Below are positions 1-8,122 of a stretch of 64,000 bases of DNA, in pieces; positions within the stretch are counted from its first letter, which is position 1; every line of letters begins with the position of its first letter. The position numbers and the translations under genes were made by a program. The notes under the pieces were generated by a model, which saw only the letters and a list, made by a program, of their open reading frames with translations, ran no database searches and was not told the origin of the DNA. Origin of the DNA: Gammaproteobacteria bacterium (GTDB taxonomy: Bacteria > Pseudomonadota > Gammaproteobacteria > JACKNK01); assembly GCA_024234955.1 (NCBI GenBank), contig JACKNK010000002.1:248001-312000 (forward strand), in the 5' to 3' direction.

Positions 1-571
1 CCACAAAACAGATCAACAACGGTTGCGCGAGGCGCCATGTCGAACATCCATCTTTAAGTATATGAGAGCTGCAGTCTCTCAGAATTCCTTTTCCATTACG
101 ATCGTCACATACTATGTTGATTTAATGGAAGATTATCACAGCCTATCGTTCCTAGGATTCGATTCATAAAGACTTCGCAGAACAACCCTGGCTATCTTGT
201 TGCGGAGATTCTTCCGCGAATTGTTCGGTCGCCGCACGCACCAAGTCGGTCACCCCGGCGATTCCGATGACTAGTGAGCCGGCATTCGATCAGCTCACGT
301 TCGCCCGACGGGCAACCAAACCTATCGCCTCAGCCTGCCCTGGCCGTGACTCCACGCGTTGTTTCAGCGCACACACGCACTCAAAACATCACGTTGTCAC
401 GAACCGGGAAATTGAGCATCTGAAGCGTTATATCTTCAAGGTGGACGTGTCCATCTCATAGTGGACAGCGGGAGGCTGGTGGTGATCCGGAAGATGGCCT
501 AGCCCAAAATTCTCTCGGTGATCGAGCCATACGGCTGGAGAGGCGATGTCGCTTGAGCAGCGGGCGCATGC
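1..571. other. Gene-free left edge
   Basis: No convincing gene, RNA or repeat is seen on either strand here. The short open frames show no recognisable protein features. It lies downstream of the minus-strand nuclease gene and probably belongs to the same accessory element, whose left end is outside the window. Confidence 0.4.
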
Positions 572-1084
572 TCAGTGGGACTGCCGGCGCCACTCCCAGG
601 GCGACATGATCTGTTCCTCCGGGAGTGACCACAGTCCGCGATGCGCATTGCGCGCGCTCGTTTCGAGATCGAGCAGTCCGTGGTCGAGCATGTACTTCCG
701 ATAAACCCAGGCATTTCCGCTGCGAACCATCTCCGCGTTCGCATCTAGGCCGTCGTCACGAATCAGCTTGGCGACCGTGCGGCCATAACGGTCCGTGGTG
801 ACCACGTCCACCTTCACGATTTGGCGATACACCAGGTCAGAAAGTGCTTGTTTTGATTGCCGGCCCCAAGGTTGCGCTTTCTCTGGTGCATCAATCTCGG
901 ACAGTCGGATCTTCACCTCGGTGTGAGAGTTACGGAGAACGTGCACCGTGTCACCGTCCGTGATGCCGATCACTGTCGCTTCATACGATTCCGCTACTGT
1001 ATTGAAGCTAACGAGGAGCGCCAGGACACCAATCACTAGGCGTGAGACTGTGATCGTTTGAATACTTGGCGCGAGTGTGTCCAT
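572..1084 (-). CDS. Secreted thermonuclease-like (SNase-fold) protein
   Basis: The 170-residue protein has an N-terminal hydrophobic segment (about residues 14-30, ending in AES) that looks like a signal peptide. An SNase-like OB-fold domain follows. Visible family signatures are the VIGITDGDTV strand with its metal-binding aspartates, IRLSEIDAPE with the catalytic arginine and acidic residues, and DRYGRTVA near residue 100. SNase-family enzymes cleave DNA and RNA to 3'-phosphate products; export to the periplasm is inferred. It is strikingly similar to the nuclease at 12169-12681 inside the 24-kb transposon. In both places a TnsE-like gene lies upstream on the same strand, directly in the transposon but about 3.6 kb away here. 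A fold call is safe; a biological role in the element is not established. Confidence 0.85.
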   Translation of the reverse strand: MDTLAPSIQTITVSRLVIGVLALLVSFNTVAESYEATVIGITDGDTVHVLRNSHTEVKIRLSEIDAPEKAQPWGRQSKQALSDLVYRQIVKVDVVTTDRYGRTVAKLIRDDGLDANAEMVRSGNAWVYRKYMLDHGLLDLETSARNAHRGLWSLPEEQIMSPWEWRRQSH

Positions 1085-1160
1085 GTACCGGTACTAGCCC
1101 GAAGTAGAGCCTGTATTCGCGTGACCGCGCAGAACCGTGGGTAGTCCAGATTCCCGTCGC

Positions 1161-1517
1161 TCAAAAGAATGGCAAGTTCCCTTTTAGCAAAAACCAGGAT
1201 ATTCCCATGGAGACAACCATTAGCGTCAATGCTAACGAACCCGAAACCCAGATAGGTAAGCCGTGCAATACACGCAACAGTCCACGTGTAAACGACCAGT
1301 CCGATGGTTCAATGACCCCCGTTTTCTTTCCCCACACAAATAGCCCGACAAGCAGCAATCCGAGCACTATAGCGGGCCACTGCAAAACTGTCTGCGCGAC
1401 AGTCGCGAAAACCGGGTGAACCTCTAGCAACTGGTCTTTCGGAAGCGAAAGTTTGTAAATGGCGATGAACGAGGCCATTAAGCCGATCAGCGCAAACACC
1501 CACGTACGAAACCATTC
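1161..1517 (-). pseudogene. 3' part of a membrane-protein gene split by an IS3 element
   Basis: This open frame of about 112 residues is almost entirely hydrophobic, with roughly three membrane segments (starting FALIGLMAS, then WPAIVLGLLLVGLFVW, then a C-terminal span). It has no good start of its own. If the IS at 1518-2719 and one copy of the 4-bp duplication ATTC are removed, its frame joins the frame at 2724-3788 without a shift, reading through AVEWFRTWVF. It is therefore the severed C-terminal membrane domain of that gene, and is unlikely to be expressed as a useful protein. The family is not recognised. Confidence 0.8.
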
Positions 1518-1564
1518 TGTAAAGCCCCCGCTTTTAGTGCCAGCCTAAATTAGAGGTTTCCGGG
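1518..1564 (+). repeat. IS terminal inverted repeat, left
   Basis: This repeat begins TGTAAAGCCCCCGCTTTTAG and aligns, with scattered mismatches, to the reverse complement of 2673-2719. Shared blocks include GCCCCCG, GTGCCA and AGAGGT. The preceding ATTC is the target duplication. Confidence 0.9.
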
Positions 1565-2388
1565 TGGTGGTGGACCCGGTAATCGACCGGGGTCATGTGA
1601 TCGAGCGACTGATGGGGCCGCTCCTGGTTGTACTCGGTAAGCCAGGTTTCGGTGTGTTCGCGGACCTCCGAGAGACGTTCGAACAGGTACATGTCGAGCA
1701 CCTCGGTTCGATAGGTGCGATTGAAGCGTTCGATCAGGGCGTTCTGGGTCGGTTTGCCCGGTTGGATGAACTCGAGGTGGACACCGTGTTGCTCGGCCCA
1801 GTCGGCCAGGCAGATCGAGATAAATTCCGGCCCGTTGTCCAGGCGCAGTTGCCCTGGATAGCCCCGGGTTTCGGCGATGCGGTCGAGCACACGCACCACT
1901 CGCCGCGCTGGCAGGTTCAGGTCGATTTCGATGGCCAGTGCCTCACGGTTGAAGTCATCGACGACGTTGAAGGTGCGGAAGCGACGACCACCCATTAATG
2001 CATCGCTCATGAAGTCCGCCGACCACGCCTGATTGACGTCCTCGGGCACGCTCAGCGGCTCTGGATCTCGTCCGGGTAGGCGCCGCTTGTGCTTGCGTCG
2101 CAGATTGAGGTTCAGCATCCGGTAGATCCGATACACCCGCTTGTGATTCCAGTGATGGCCCTGGCGCCGCAACGTCAGGAACATCAACTTGAAGCCGTAC
2201 GCCGGTTTGCTTTCCGCCAGCGCGAGCAGCGCGTCGATCACCGGTCGATCCCGTTCCCTGTCGGGTTGGTATCCGTAGCTGCTGCGGCTCAGGTTCAGCG
2301 CCCGACAGGCGCCGCGCTCGCTGATCTCGTGCTCGGCCTTGGCGTAATCGACCAGGACGCGCCGCTCGGCTGGCGTCAGAGTTTTTTT
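1534..2388 (-). CDS. IS3-family transposase OrfB (catalytic DDE domain)
   Basis: This is the integrase-core half of the IS transposase. It starts functionally at the A7 run at 2382-2388, where a -1 slip would fuse it to OrfA (orfA frame ...VAKKL-stop, orfB frame ...KKTLTPAERR). An HTH_21-like segment (SRSSYGYQPDRERDRPV) is followed by the catalytic domain with the expected DDE residues: Asp in AWSADFMSD, Asp in LRLDNGPEF, and Glu in ALIERFNRTYR. The frame is open to its stop near the left end. An upstream continuation of this frame to 2562 overlaps orfA and is not needed. Product: OrfAB transposase by programmed frameshift, as known for the family. Confidence 0.9.
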   Translation of the reverse strand, partial: KKTLTPAERRVLVDYAKAEHEISERGACRALNLSRSSYGYQPDRERDRPVIDALLALAESKPAYGFKLMFLTLRRQGHHWNHKRVYRIYRMLNLNLRRKHKRRLPGRDPEPLSVPEDVNQAWSADFMSDALMGGRRFRTFNVVDDFNREALAIEIDLNLPARRVVRVLDRIAETRGYPGQLRLDNGPEFISICLADWAEQHGVHLEFIQPGKPTQNALIERFNRTYRTEVLDMYLFERLSEVREHTETWLTEYNQERPHQSLDHMTPVDYRVHHHPETSNLGWH

Positions 2389-2642
2389 GCGACGATGTCC
2401 TTGAGCACTTCGTGCTCGAGACTCAGGTTCGCGTACATCTGCTTGAGGCGCGTGTTCTCGTGCTCCAACTCCTTCAGACGTGCCACGTCGGAGGCCTCCA
2501 TGCCACCGTACTTCGATTTCCAGTTGTAGTAAGTCGCCTCGGAAATGCCGTGTTCTCGGCACGCGTCCTTGACCTGTCGACCGCCCTCGACCTCCTTCAG
2601 GATTCGGACGATCTGGCTCTCAGTGAAACGGGATTTGCGCAT
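2376..2642 (-). CDS. IS3-family transposase OrfA (HTH protein)
   Basis: The 88-residue protein starts at MRKSRFTESQIVRIL. It has the helix-turn-helix of IS3-family OrfA (GISEATYYNWKSKYGGM) followed by a leucine-zipper-like helix (RLKELEHENTRLKQM). OrfA binds the element ends and, through the -1 frameshift at the A7 run, forms the N-terminal part of the transposase. The longer open frame reaching 2702 would run into the inverted repeat and is not a plausible start. Confidence 0.9.
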   Translation of the reverse strand: MRKSRFTESQIVRILKEVEGGRQVKDACREHGISEATYYNWKSKYGGMEASDVARLKELEHENTRLKQMYANLSLEHEVLKDIVAKKL

Positions 2643-2672
2643 CGGATTCTCCTCATTGCGTGAGCAGTCTAC

Positions 2673-2719
2673 CCGGCGACCTCTAGTTATCCGTGGCACC
2701 AATATACGGGGGCATTACA
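2673..2719 (-). repeat. IS terminal inverted repeat, right
   Basis: On the minus strand it begins TGTAATGCCCCCGTATATTG and matches the left repeat. It is immediately followed on the plus strand by ATTC (2720-2723), the second copy of the 4-bp target duplication. Confidence 0.9.
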
Positions 2720-2723
2720 ATTC

Positions 2724-3788
2724 GACCGCCCGAATGGTCGCGGTCAGCGACACCGATTTAGCGTCTTGCAGCGCCTGGATCGTTGATCGCAACGACTCGT
2801 CATCGAAGCCGTCCGAAATCCCAGTCTTGGAATTTTCACCACCGGAGAGTTGAGCGTTCGAGATTTTTTTGAACGCCACAACGTAATTCAGCGTTCCAAG
2901 GCAACTAGCGAACGTGGCCGAGTGTCTCTTCTTTTTAAAGGACACAGCCGCACGGTAGAGCGCTCGGAGAGTGAAGCGCCTCCACCTGACGTCGTCCTCA
3001 TAGGGCTTACCCTCAGCGTCGTACGAGACCTCGACAGGGTAGGCATCCACGATCAAGTCGGATTTCGCCGAGTGATGTAAGTGCGTGTGAGTGATGTCGC
3101 GCAAAAAGAAGAACGCCTGCGCAGCGACGATATGAACGCGGTGAGCGTACTCATCGTCCGTTATCTGCTCGTCCTTGAGCTCGAACTTCGGAGCGTCTTT
3201 ATGCAGGATCGCATCGCTCGGTATGACCAATTCGGTTACACCGTTGCGCTCAATTTTAAAGTTGGCGACGAATGCACACCGCCCAATCAAAGAGTCGCAC
3301 AATTCCTGTTGCGATTTGTGGTGCCCCGCCCTTAACGGCGCCTTGTATTTCCAAGACTGACCACGCGCCTCACCTAATTTATGGGCAACCTTGTCGATCG
3401 CTAATTGGACTTCCGTCGTCCAAAGCTTCTTTGTGAAGATGAAGACCTTGCCCACCATGGCATCGTCGTCGTCGCTCGGGTCATCCGAACACTCACCGAT
3501 CGCGACAAAAACGAAGCGCCCTCGGTTATTGAATATGAGAGCCAGCAGATCCTTAAAGGGGAGCGCGGCGTCCAGTAGCCGACGCTCATGGAACGCAATC
3601 GCGTAACGGGTGTCGGCATCCGCGACATTCTCTGCGAACGAGCGAGGGAAGGGGTTGGCGCGCCCGAACGTGGAAAACGAGATTCGACCGGTGATCGTCG
3701 GAATCCATGCCTTAAATTTATAATTCGTCGTCCGACGCGGCTCCATACTCGCTGGCACAACTAGGTCTTCCAAGAACGGTGAACACAA
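2724..3788 (-). pseudogene. 5' part of a membrane-protein gene split by an IS3 element
   Basis: About 354 residues of the original protein precede the IS; the present frame ends two residues later at a stop supplied by the IS end. The part is soluble-looking, rich in charged residues, and I do not recognise the family. Joined in frame to 1161-1517 it would give a protein of roughly 470 residues with a large cytoplasmic N-terminal region and about three C-terminal membrane helices. A truncated soluble product could still be made. The start at 3788 is uncertain; a methionine 14 residues later (MEPRRTTNY) is the alternative. Confidence 0.75.
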
Positions 3789-3864
3789 GAGGGTGCATCG
3801 TCTTCACTGCCATACAGGCGGGGAAGACGAGCAAGTGTACCAAGGAAAACAGTGACGGGGGGGG

Positions 3865-4143
3865 CTACTTCAAGATCAGATCAATCGATTCATCTGATAG
3901 CGTGCCGTTCTCGATCCACTTACCGTGCCGGTTGACCGCAAGACCGGCCGCAGCCCCAGGCTCTCGTATACCGTCGTGCTTGGTTGGAACCCGCCCTGTC
4001 AGGCCATTCCACCAACTACGGTATCTCTCCCGGTTGCTTTGGTACAACCCGCGGTCAGCGGTGAAGATTTTCCACGCCACCCAGCCAGCGACCAACGCCA
4101 CCCAAGCGAAGAAAAGCCCCGCAACGATATATATCAATTCCAT
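3865..4143 (-). CDS. Small single-pass membrane protein, unknown
   Basis: A 92-residue protein begins MELIYIVAGLFFAWVALVAG, one strong N-terminal membrane helix, then a basic stretch and a soluble tail ending ESIDLILK. An upstream TTG at 4167 is possible, but the ATG at 4143 places the hydrophobic segment right at the N-terminus. No family is recognised. It sits 76 bp upstream of the IS-split membrane-protein gene on the same strand, so the two may have formed one unit. Confidence 0.5.
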   Translation of the reverse strand: MELIYIVAGLFFAWVALVAGWVAWKIFTADRGLYQSNRERYRSWWNGLTGRVPTKHDGIREPGAAAGLAVNRHGKWIENGTLSDESIDLILK

Positions 4144-4720
4144 ACTTGCAATCTCAGAACCAGACAACTGTGTCTTCAGTTCAACGCTAATCGGCCAAAC
4201 TCACAGAATGTTCAGTCCGCAATCGCTTCTGTAGAAAGCCGCGCAGGGTATTCATACACCCCGCAGACGTCAATAGAAGTTCTTGATACCGGTAACACCG
4301 TAGCTGATGCATCGTGTCCGATCAAATCGGATTTCTTAATGATGTACATGCTTCGGTCTCCAGCCAATACAACTTCTCGACGTGGCAATTCTCATGCGTT
4401 GCGGAATGACTTCGTGCGAGCCACCCTGTGTTGCGTATGTTGTTCCTCAACCATTGAGTTCAATCGTTACCTGATTGTTCGCGCGGTCTTGCCGAGCCTG
4501 CGACGCGTAGTTGCATTAAGCGCACTCCCGTCGCTCCGGTCAACGGGGATAATGCAAATTCTTGACCTGACAGCACTCTCTGATCGCGGAACATCGCCGA
4601 TCTGGCACCGATGTTCATAGATCGCAGCACACGTGAGTCGACGACCCCGACATCGAAACCACTCCAACGCAGCAGACCGTTGCCAACCCTGTCCTCTTTC
4701 TACCAAGCGCACATTACAGT
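4144..4720. other. Gene-free stretch between accessory genes
   Basis: Open frames here have the composition of chance frames and no protein features I recognise. I see no RNA gene or clear repeat. The base composition is mixed, and the stretch may hold the promoter of the small membrane-protein gene. Confidence 0.35.
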
Positions 4721-6622
4721 TCACTCGGACGCACCTACGTCGCCGCACAACGCTCGTTTCAAGCGCGCAGGTATCGCTGCCATCAGCCGTTCTTCGGAGC
4801 GGGTATCGTGACGGATACGCACCTCAATGTATGAGTCGCGCTGATCATCCTTCAACCAGCGCCCCTTGTTCTCGATGCAAGTCGTCAACAAATACTGGAC
4901 ATCCCCTTCGGAAAGACGCTGCCCGTCTTGCCGCGCAAGGCCACAGATAGCGTAATCCTCGTTTCCACGATCCTGGCGCCGCTCTATCTCGAACAACATC
5001 CATAGGCCGTTCTCGAACTCGAAACGTGCCATCGCGATCCTGCGATTCTTCTGAGAGTCTGCAGACCGCCTCACCCAAGCCTTGCCCTTGCCACCCACCG
5101 GATCGGGAAATACACCCACTGGGCCGAATTCAGACTCTTCTGACTCGTCAGTCAACGCAACGACTTCACACCGGCCAGCCCCATCCAGACGCTTTATCCC
5201 TTTCAAAAACGCCAACAGATCCTTGGGACAGAGAGGACGCCCTCCGACTGGGTCATCGCCGGGATGGTGCCCGCCCGCTGTATCTTCAACGTTGAGAGGC
5301 CGTACCCCCGTGTCTGCACCTGCAGGGGGCGCGCTGGACACGTCCGTCGGCATGCCACCGGCGCTGCTGTTTTCAACGTCGCTGATCGAAGACCCACCCA
5401 CTACTTCTCGTGCATGCCCCCCTGGCGCAGTTTTACGGACAACTTCTTCAAACAGGCTTGGCCCCATCGTAATGGCACCACTCGCATTCGCTGAGAATGG
5501 CGCGAGACCGTCAAAAGGCGTGATTCGATGGTCGGCGATCGATGTGGTACTCCGCCGGCTTACGGCGTGACCGGCACCGTCGGAGCGGTCGCCGTTTTGA
5601 CGACCCGGTGTCTTCTCGGTCGTCCGTGTTCCGGATGAATTAGCAATTTCCGGTGCAATGGCGACTAGTCGCCCAAGCTCAGGGAAGTTTTTTGTAAGTA
5701 TCTGGGTGACAAGTACCGACATCCCCCACGGGGTGCTCACGTAGATCCCGCGGAATCCGAACGGCTTCGCTTTCGTCGCCGGAGGAAACGAAAACGGGGC
5801 AACCCATTTGGATCGGTGAGACATCAATACGTATGTCTCCCATGGTCGCCGCCATCCGGCCTTTGCACGAGGAACGAGGGCGATGCTGGCAACGAGCGGC
5901 CCATCTGAGTCCAACGCTTCGTTAGACTTGAAGTGCACATGATGCCTCCCATCGCTGGCGAGACCACATTGGTCGACATACAACAGTTCGTCGAGGGCCG
6001 CCTTCTCATCGGCATAAAACAGTCGATGAGCCATGGGTGTGCGATACCCGTAGTACGTACGAATTAGCTCCCATGCAGGAATGATCAAGCGAGGCAGGTC
6101 CGCAGTCGGGGGTCGGGTAACCAAGCACCAACTGAAACGTGTCTCGGCATGCTTCTGGAGCAAACCTCCATCATCCAAGATCACCGGGTCGATCTCGTCC
6201 GGAACGACATCGACTTTGCTCAGCTGTCTGCTATCGAACTTAAAGTTGCCGGTTAGGACGCAATCGACCTCTCCCGTCCCGAACCCAACCTCGTCCAGGT
6301 GGTATGCAGGAATATCTGGCTCAGGCAATTGAATCCCGTCTCGCCACACACCGAAGTGTTTGAGCATGGGCAGATCGCCGAGCCCTAAACGGACAATCCG
6401 TTGCTCCTCGACTCTGGCGCCCAAGACCTCTTCGAAACTGATGTTGGCCGGGTCGGATACCTCTTTCTCAAGCGGAGAGAACGCGGCGCTGATCGTGAGC
6501 TTGTGTGGATTGTGCGACGTCGGTGTATCCAATGTGCCTAACCAATCCAATCTCCAACAGCGTCCGTCAGATGTGAGCTCGCTGATCACGCGATTCGAGA
6601 TCGACTCGGAGGAGCTCATCAT
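4721..6622 (-). CDS. TnsE-like transposon targeting protein (left element)
   Basis: About 633 residues, started at the first ATG (MMSSSESISN); a TTG six codons upstream is possible. The layout matches Tn7 TnsE as I know it. An N-terminal domain contains a RLIIPAWELIRTYYGY segment, comparable with the IPQLELAR region of TnsE. A long low-complexity linker covers about residues 340-480. A C-terminal domain contains RRIAMARFEFENGLWMLFEI, comparable with the TnsE DNA-binding domain. TnsE directs Tn7 to replicating and mobile DNA together with TnsABC. The assignment rests on motif layout, not on alignment scores. The gene begins about 75 bp from the comM breakpoint, so it is the outermost gene of its element. 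It resembles the protein at 12696-14501. Confidence 0.55.
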   Translation of the reverse strand: MMSSSESISNRVISELTSDGRCWRLDWLGTLDTPTSHNPHKLTISAAFSPLEKEVSDPANISFEEVLGARVEEQRIVRLGLGDLPMLKHFGVWRDGIQLPEPDIPAYHLDEVGFGTGEVDCVLTGNFKFDSRQLSKVDVVPDEIDPVILDDGGLLQKHAETRFSWCLVTRPPTADLPRLIIPAWELIRTYYGYRTPMAHRLFYADEKAALDELLYVDQCGLASDGRHHVHFKSNEALDSDGPLVASIALVPRAKAGWRRPWETYVLMSHRSKWVAPFSFPPATKAKPFGFRGIYVSTPWGMSVLVTQILTKNFPELGRLVAIAPEIANSSGTRTTEKTPGRQNGDRSDGAGHAVSRRSTTSIADHRITPFDGLAPFSANASGAITMGPSLFEEVVRKTAPGGHAREVVGGSSISDVENSSAGGMPTDVSSAPPAGADTGVRPLNVEDTAGGHHPGDDPVGGRPLCPKDLLAFLKGIKRLDGAGRCEVVALTDESEESEFGPVGVFPDPVGGKGKAWVRRSADSQKNRRIAMARFEFENGLWMLFEIERRQDRGNEDYAICGLARQDGQRLSEGDVQYLLTTCIENKGRWLKDDQRDSYIEVRIRHDTRSEERLMAAIPARLKRALCGDVGASE

Positions 6623-6625
6623 CCC

Positions 6626-6697
6626 CGCCCAGTCGCGCAATTCTTTTGCGCAGTCGCATCATTTTTTGTGTCATTGCAATATTTTCTGTACGTTTCA
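6626..6697. repeat. Candidate terminal region of the left element
   Basis: On the minus strand, directly after the comM sequence, AT-rich DNA carries loosely repeated motifs: TACAG, TGACA, GCGACTG, GCGACTG, spaced about 17-21 bp. Tn7-type ends carry such arrays of transposase sites. No sequence match to the ends of the 24-kb element is seen, and the second end is outside the window, so this is a weak call. Confidence 0.3.
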
Positions 6698-7321
6698 CCG
6701 CCTCCGACCAGGGCGGGGGCGGAAGATGAGTGGTGCGGGGAGGCAAGTTCGCGTATGCGCCAGCGGGTGGGATCGAGCGGTCTTCCGCTGATCGAGGCGA
6801 TGGCCGCGACTTCCAGAGCCTCGGCCTCGGTCAAGGGCGGCAACAAGGTCACCAAACGGCGGGCGAGCATGCTTTTCCCCGTGCCCGGCGGTCCGCTCAT
6901 CAACAGGCTATGACCGCCTGCCGCCGCGACTTCGAGGGCGCGCTTGGCCTGGTGTTGACCGCGCACGTCTTGAAGATCTTCGTCCGGGAAGACGTGGGTA
7001 TCGCTCGCCGGTGAAAAGGCGAGCGGCAATTCCTGGACGCCGCGCAAGTGCGCACAGACTTCAAGCAGATGTGTGGCGCTTAGGCATTCGGCGCCATCGA
7101 CGAGGGCGGCTTCGGCCGCATTCTGGGTTGGAACGATAAGTCGTCGTCCGGCATCGCGGGCGGCGATCACCGCAGGAAGCACGGCCCGGACCGGACGCAA
7201 TTGACCGCCCAGGGCGAGTTCGCCGACAAATTCGTAATCGCGCAGACGTGCCAGTGGAATCTGCCCGGATGCCGCGAGGATCCCGATCGCGACCGGCAGG
7301 TCGAAACGACCGCCCTCCTTG
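6697..7321 (-). pseudogene. comM: comM internal fragment (about residues 97-303)
   Basis: This is the middle of a ComM/YifB Mg-chelatase-like AAA+ ATPase, the family that supports branch migration during natural transformation. The frame starts KEGGRFDLPVAIGILAASGQ at the left end of the 24-kb transposon. It continues through the Walker A motif GPPGTGKSMLARRL and SPHHSSSAPALVGGG, then breaks into unrelated sequence at 6697. With the 5' fragment at 31667-31955 it accounts for about 303 residues of a protein usually near 500. The last third is not in the window. Both breaks are insertions, so comM is inactive unless elements excise. Confidence 0.93.
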
Positions 7322-7352
7322 TCTCATAACTCTTGCTAAATGAGACAAGGAG
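7317..7352 (+). repeat. Left end of the 24-kb Tn7-like transposon with target duplication
   Basis: CCTTG at 7317-7321 is the target duplication (repeated at 31667-31671). The end reads TCTCATAACTC from 7322. GTCTCA at 7321-7326 and TGAGAC at 7341-7346 are separated by 14 bp, and the same GTCTCA-14-TGAGAC arrangement recurs at the right end. These are probable TnsB-binding sites. The tnsA ribosome site AAGGAG (7347-7352) lies immediately inside. Confidence 0.85.
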
Positions 7353-7360
7353 TACGATAA

Positions 7361-8119
7361 ATGAAAGCGGTACCGGAATTTCGCGAGTTCAACGTGACCA
7401 AGGCACTGTCCTTCGATCTCCCCCGCAGCGTCAGGCGCATCAGGCCAAGCGTGAACAGCCTTACTGGCCGGGTGGCATCAGCAAAAAATGGGGTCATTCA
7501 AGATTCCGAGTCTTCGCTTGAGCAAGACTTTCTTACGATTCTTGAATTTGACCCTTTCGTACTGTCGTATGCAGTCCAGCCGACCACGATCGGATGGCTA
7601 GATGAAAACGGTCGGCTACGCAGGTACACCCCGGACGTGCTTGCCAAGCATCACCCAATCCCATCGCTGAACTCTCCAGCCCCAAAATCGGTGCTGTATG
7701 AGGTCAAACCCCGAGCAGTACTTCGCCGTGACTGGCACGAACTTCGCCCTCGCTACAAGGCCGCCATGAAGTGGGCGAAAAAGCGGGACCTGTTGTTCCA
7801 CATCGTCACCGATACAGAGATACGAACCCCATACCTTGGAAATGCTCGCTTCCTCCTCCGTTATAGCGACTCGGTGCTAGCCAAGTACGGAGAACTGGAC
7901 GCTGAACGTGAGCACGTAATCCGATCAACCTTGTTCACAACAGGACAAGCCACACCCCGGTCACTGTTGACCGAAATCACCAAAGATCTTTCGGAACAAG
8001 GGCGACTACTCCCATGGCTATGGAACGCAATAGGTAGAGGTCTCGTCGGCTGCGACCTACATCAGAAGCTCGCCATGGAATCACCAATATGGACATTGGT
8101 GCCCCCAGAGACTGAGTAG
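7361..8119 (+). CDS. tnsA: TnsA-type transposon endonuclease
   Basis: A 252-residue protein cleaves the 5' ends of the transposon during cut-and-paste movement, acting with TnsB. The restriction-enzyme-like active site is visible: Glu in SSLEQDF (about residue 52), Asp in RRYTPDVLA (about 91), and Lys in LYEVKPRA (about 112), equivalent to the Glu/Asp/Lys set of Tn7 TnsA. The ATG lies 8 bp after AAGGAG and only 40 bp inside the transposon end, so its promoter must overlap the end repeats and could be autoregulated by TnsB. It is the first gene of tnsA-tnsB-tnsC-tniQ, with three bases between its stop and tnsB. Confidence 0.93.
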   Translation: MKAVPEFREFNVTKALSFDLPRSVRRIRPSVNSLTGRVASAKNGVIQDSESSLEQDFLTILEFDPFVLSYAVQPTTIGWLDENGRLRRYTPDVLAKHHPIPSLNSPAPKSVLYEVKPRAVLRRDWHELRPRYKAAMKWAKKRDLLFHIVTDTEIRTPYLGNARFLLRYSDSVLAKYGELDAEREHVIRSTLFTTGQATPRSLLTEITKDLSEQGRLLPWLWNAIGRGLVGCDLHQKLAMESPIWTLVPPETE

Positions 8120-8122
8120 GCG

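Larger units (their letters stand above)
1518..2719 (-). mobile_element. Complete IS3-family insertion sequence (IS407-like)
   Basis: The element is 1202 bp long. Imperfect terminal inverted repeats of more than 40 bp start TGTAAAGCCCCCG on the left and TGTAATGCCCCCG on the right. It is flanked by a perfect 4-bp target duplication, ATTC, at 1514-1517 and 2720-2723. It holds overlapping orfA and orfB with an A7 slippery run, the usual IS3-family layout. A 4-bp duplication suits the IS407 group, though the group assignment is inference. The intact ends and frames suggest a recent insertion. It has cut a host gene in two. Confidence 0.93.
1..6697. mobile_element. Right part of a second, probably Tn7-like element in comM
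   Basis: All supported genes here run on the minus strand and are accessory in character. The block stops abruptly at about 6697, where the comM reading frame (residues PALVGGG) changes into unrelated sequence. The first gene inside is a TnsE-like protein, and the block also carries a nuclease paralogous to one in the neighbouring 24-kb Tn7-like transposon. I infer the end of a second element inserted in comM. Its left end, transposase genes and target duplication are not in the window, so the class is uncertain. Confidence 0.45.

Noticed and set aside
7315..7352. 12-bp perfect inverted repeat across the comM junction (CTCCTTGTCTCA and TGAGACAAGGAG)
   Set aside because: The outer half includes comM target sequence and the inner half includes the tnsA ribosome site, so the extra match beyond GTCTCA/TGAGAC looks like chance and not a separate element.
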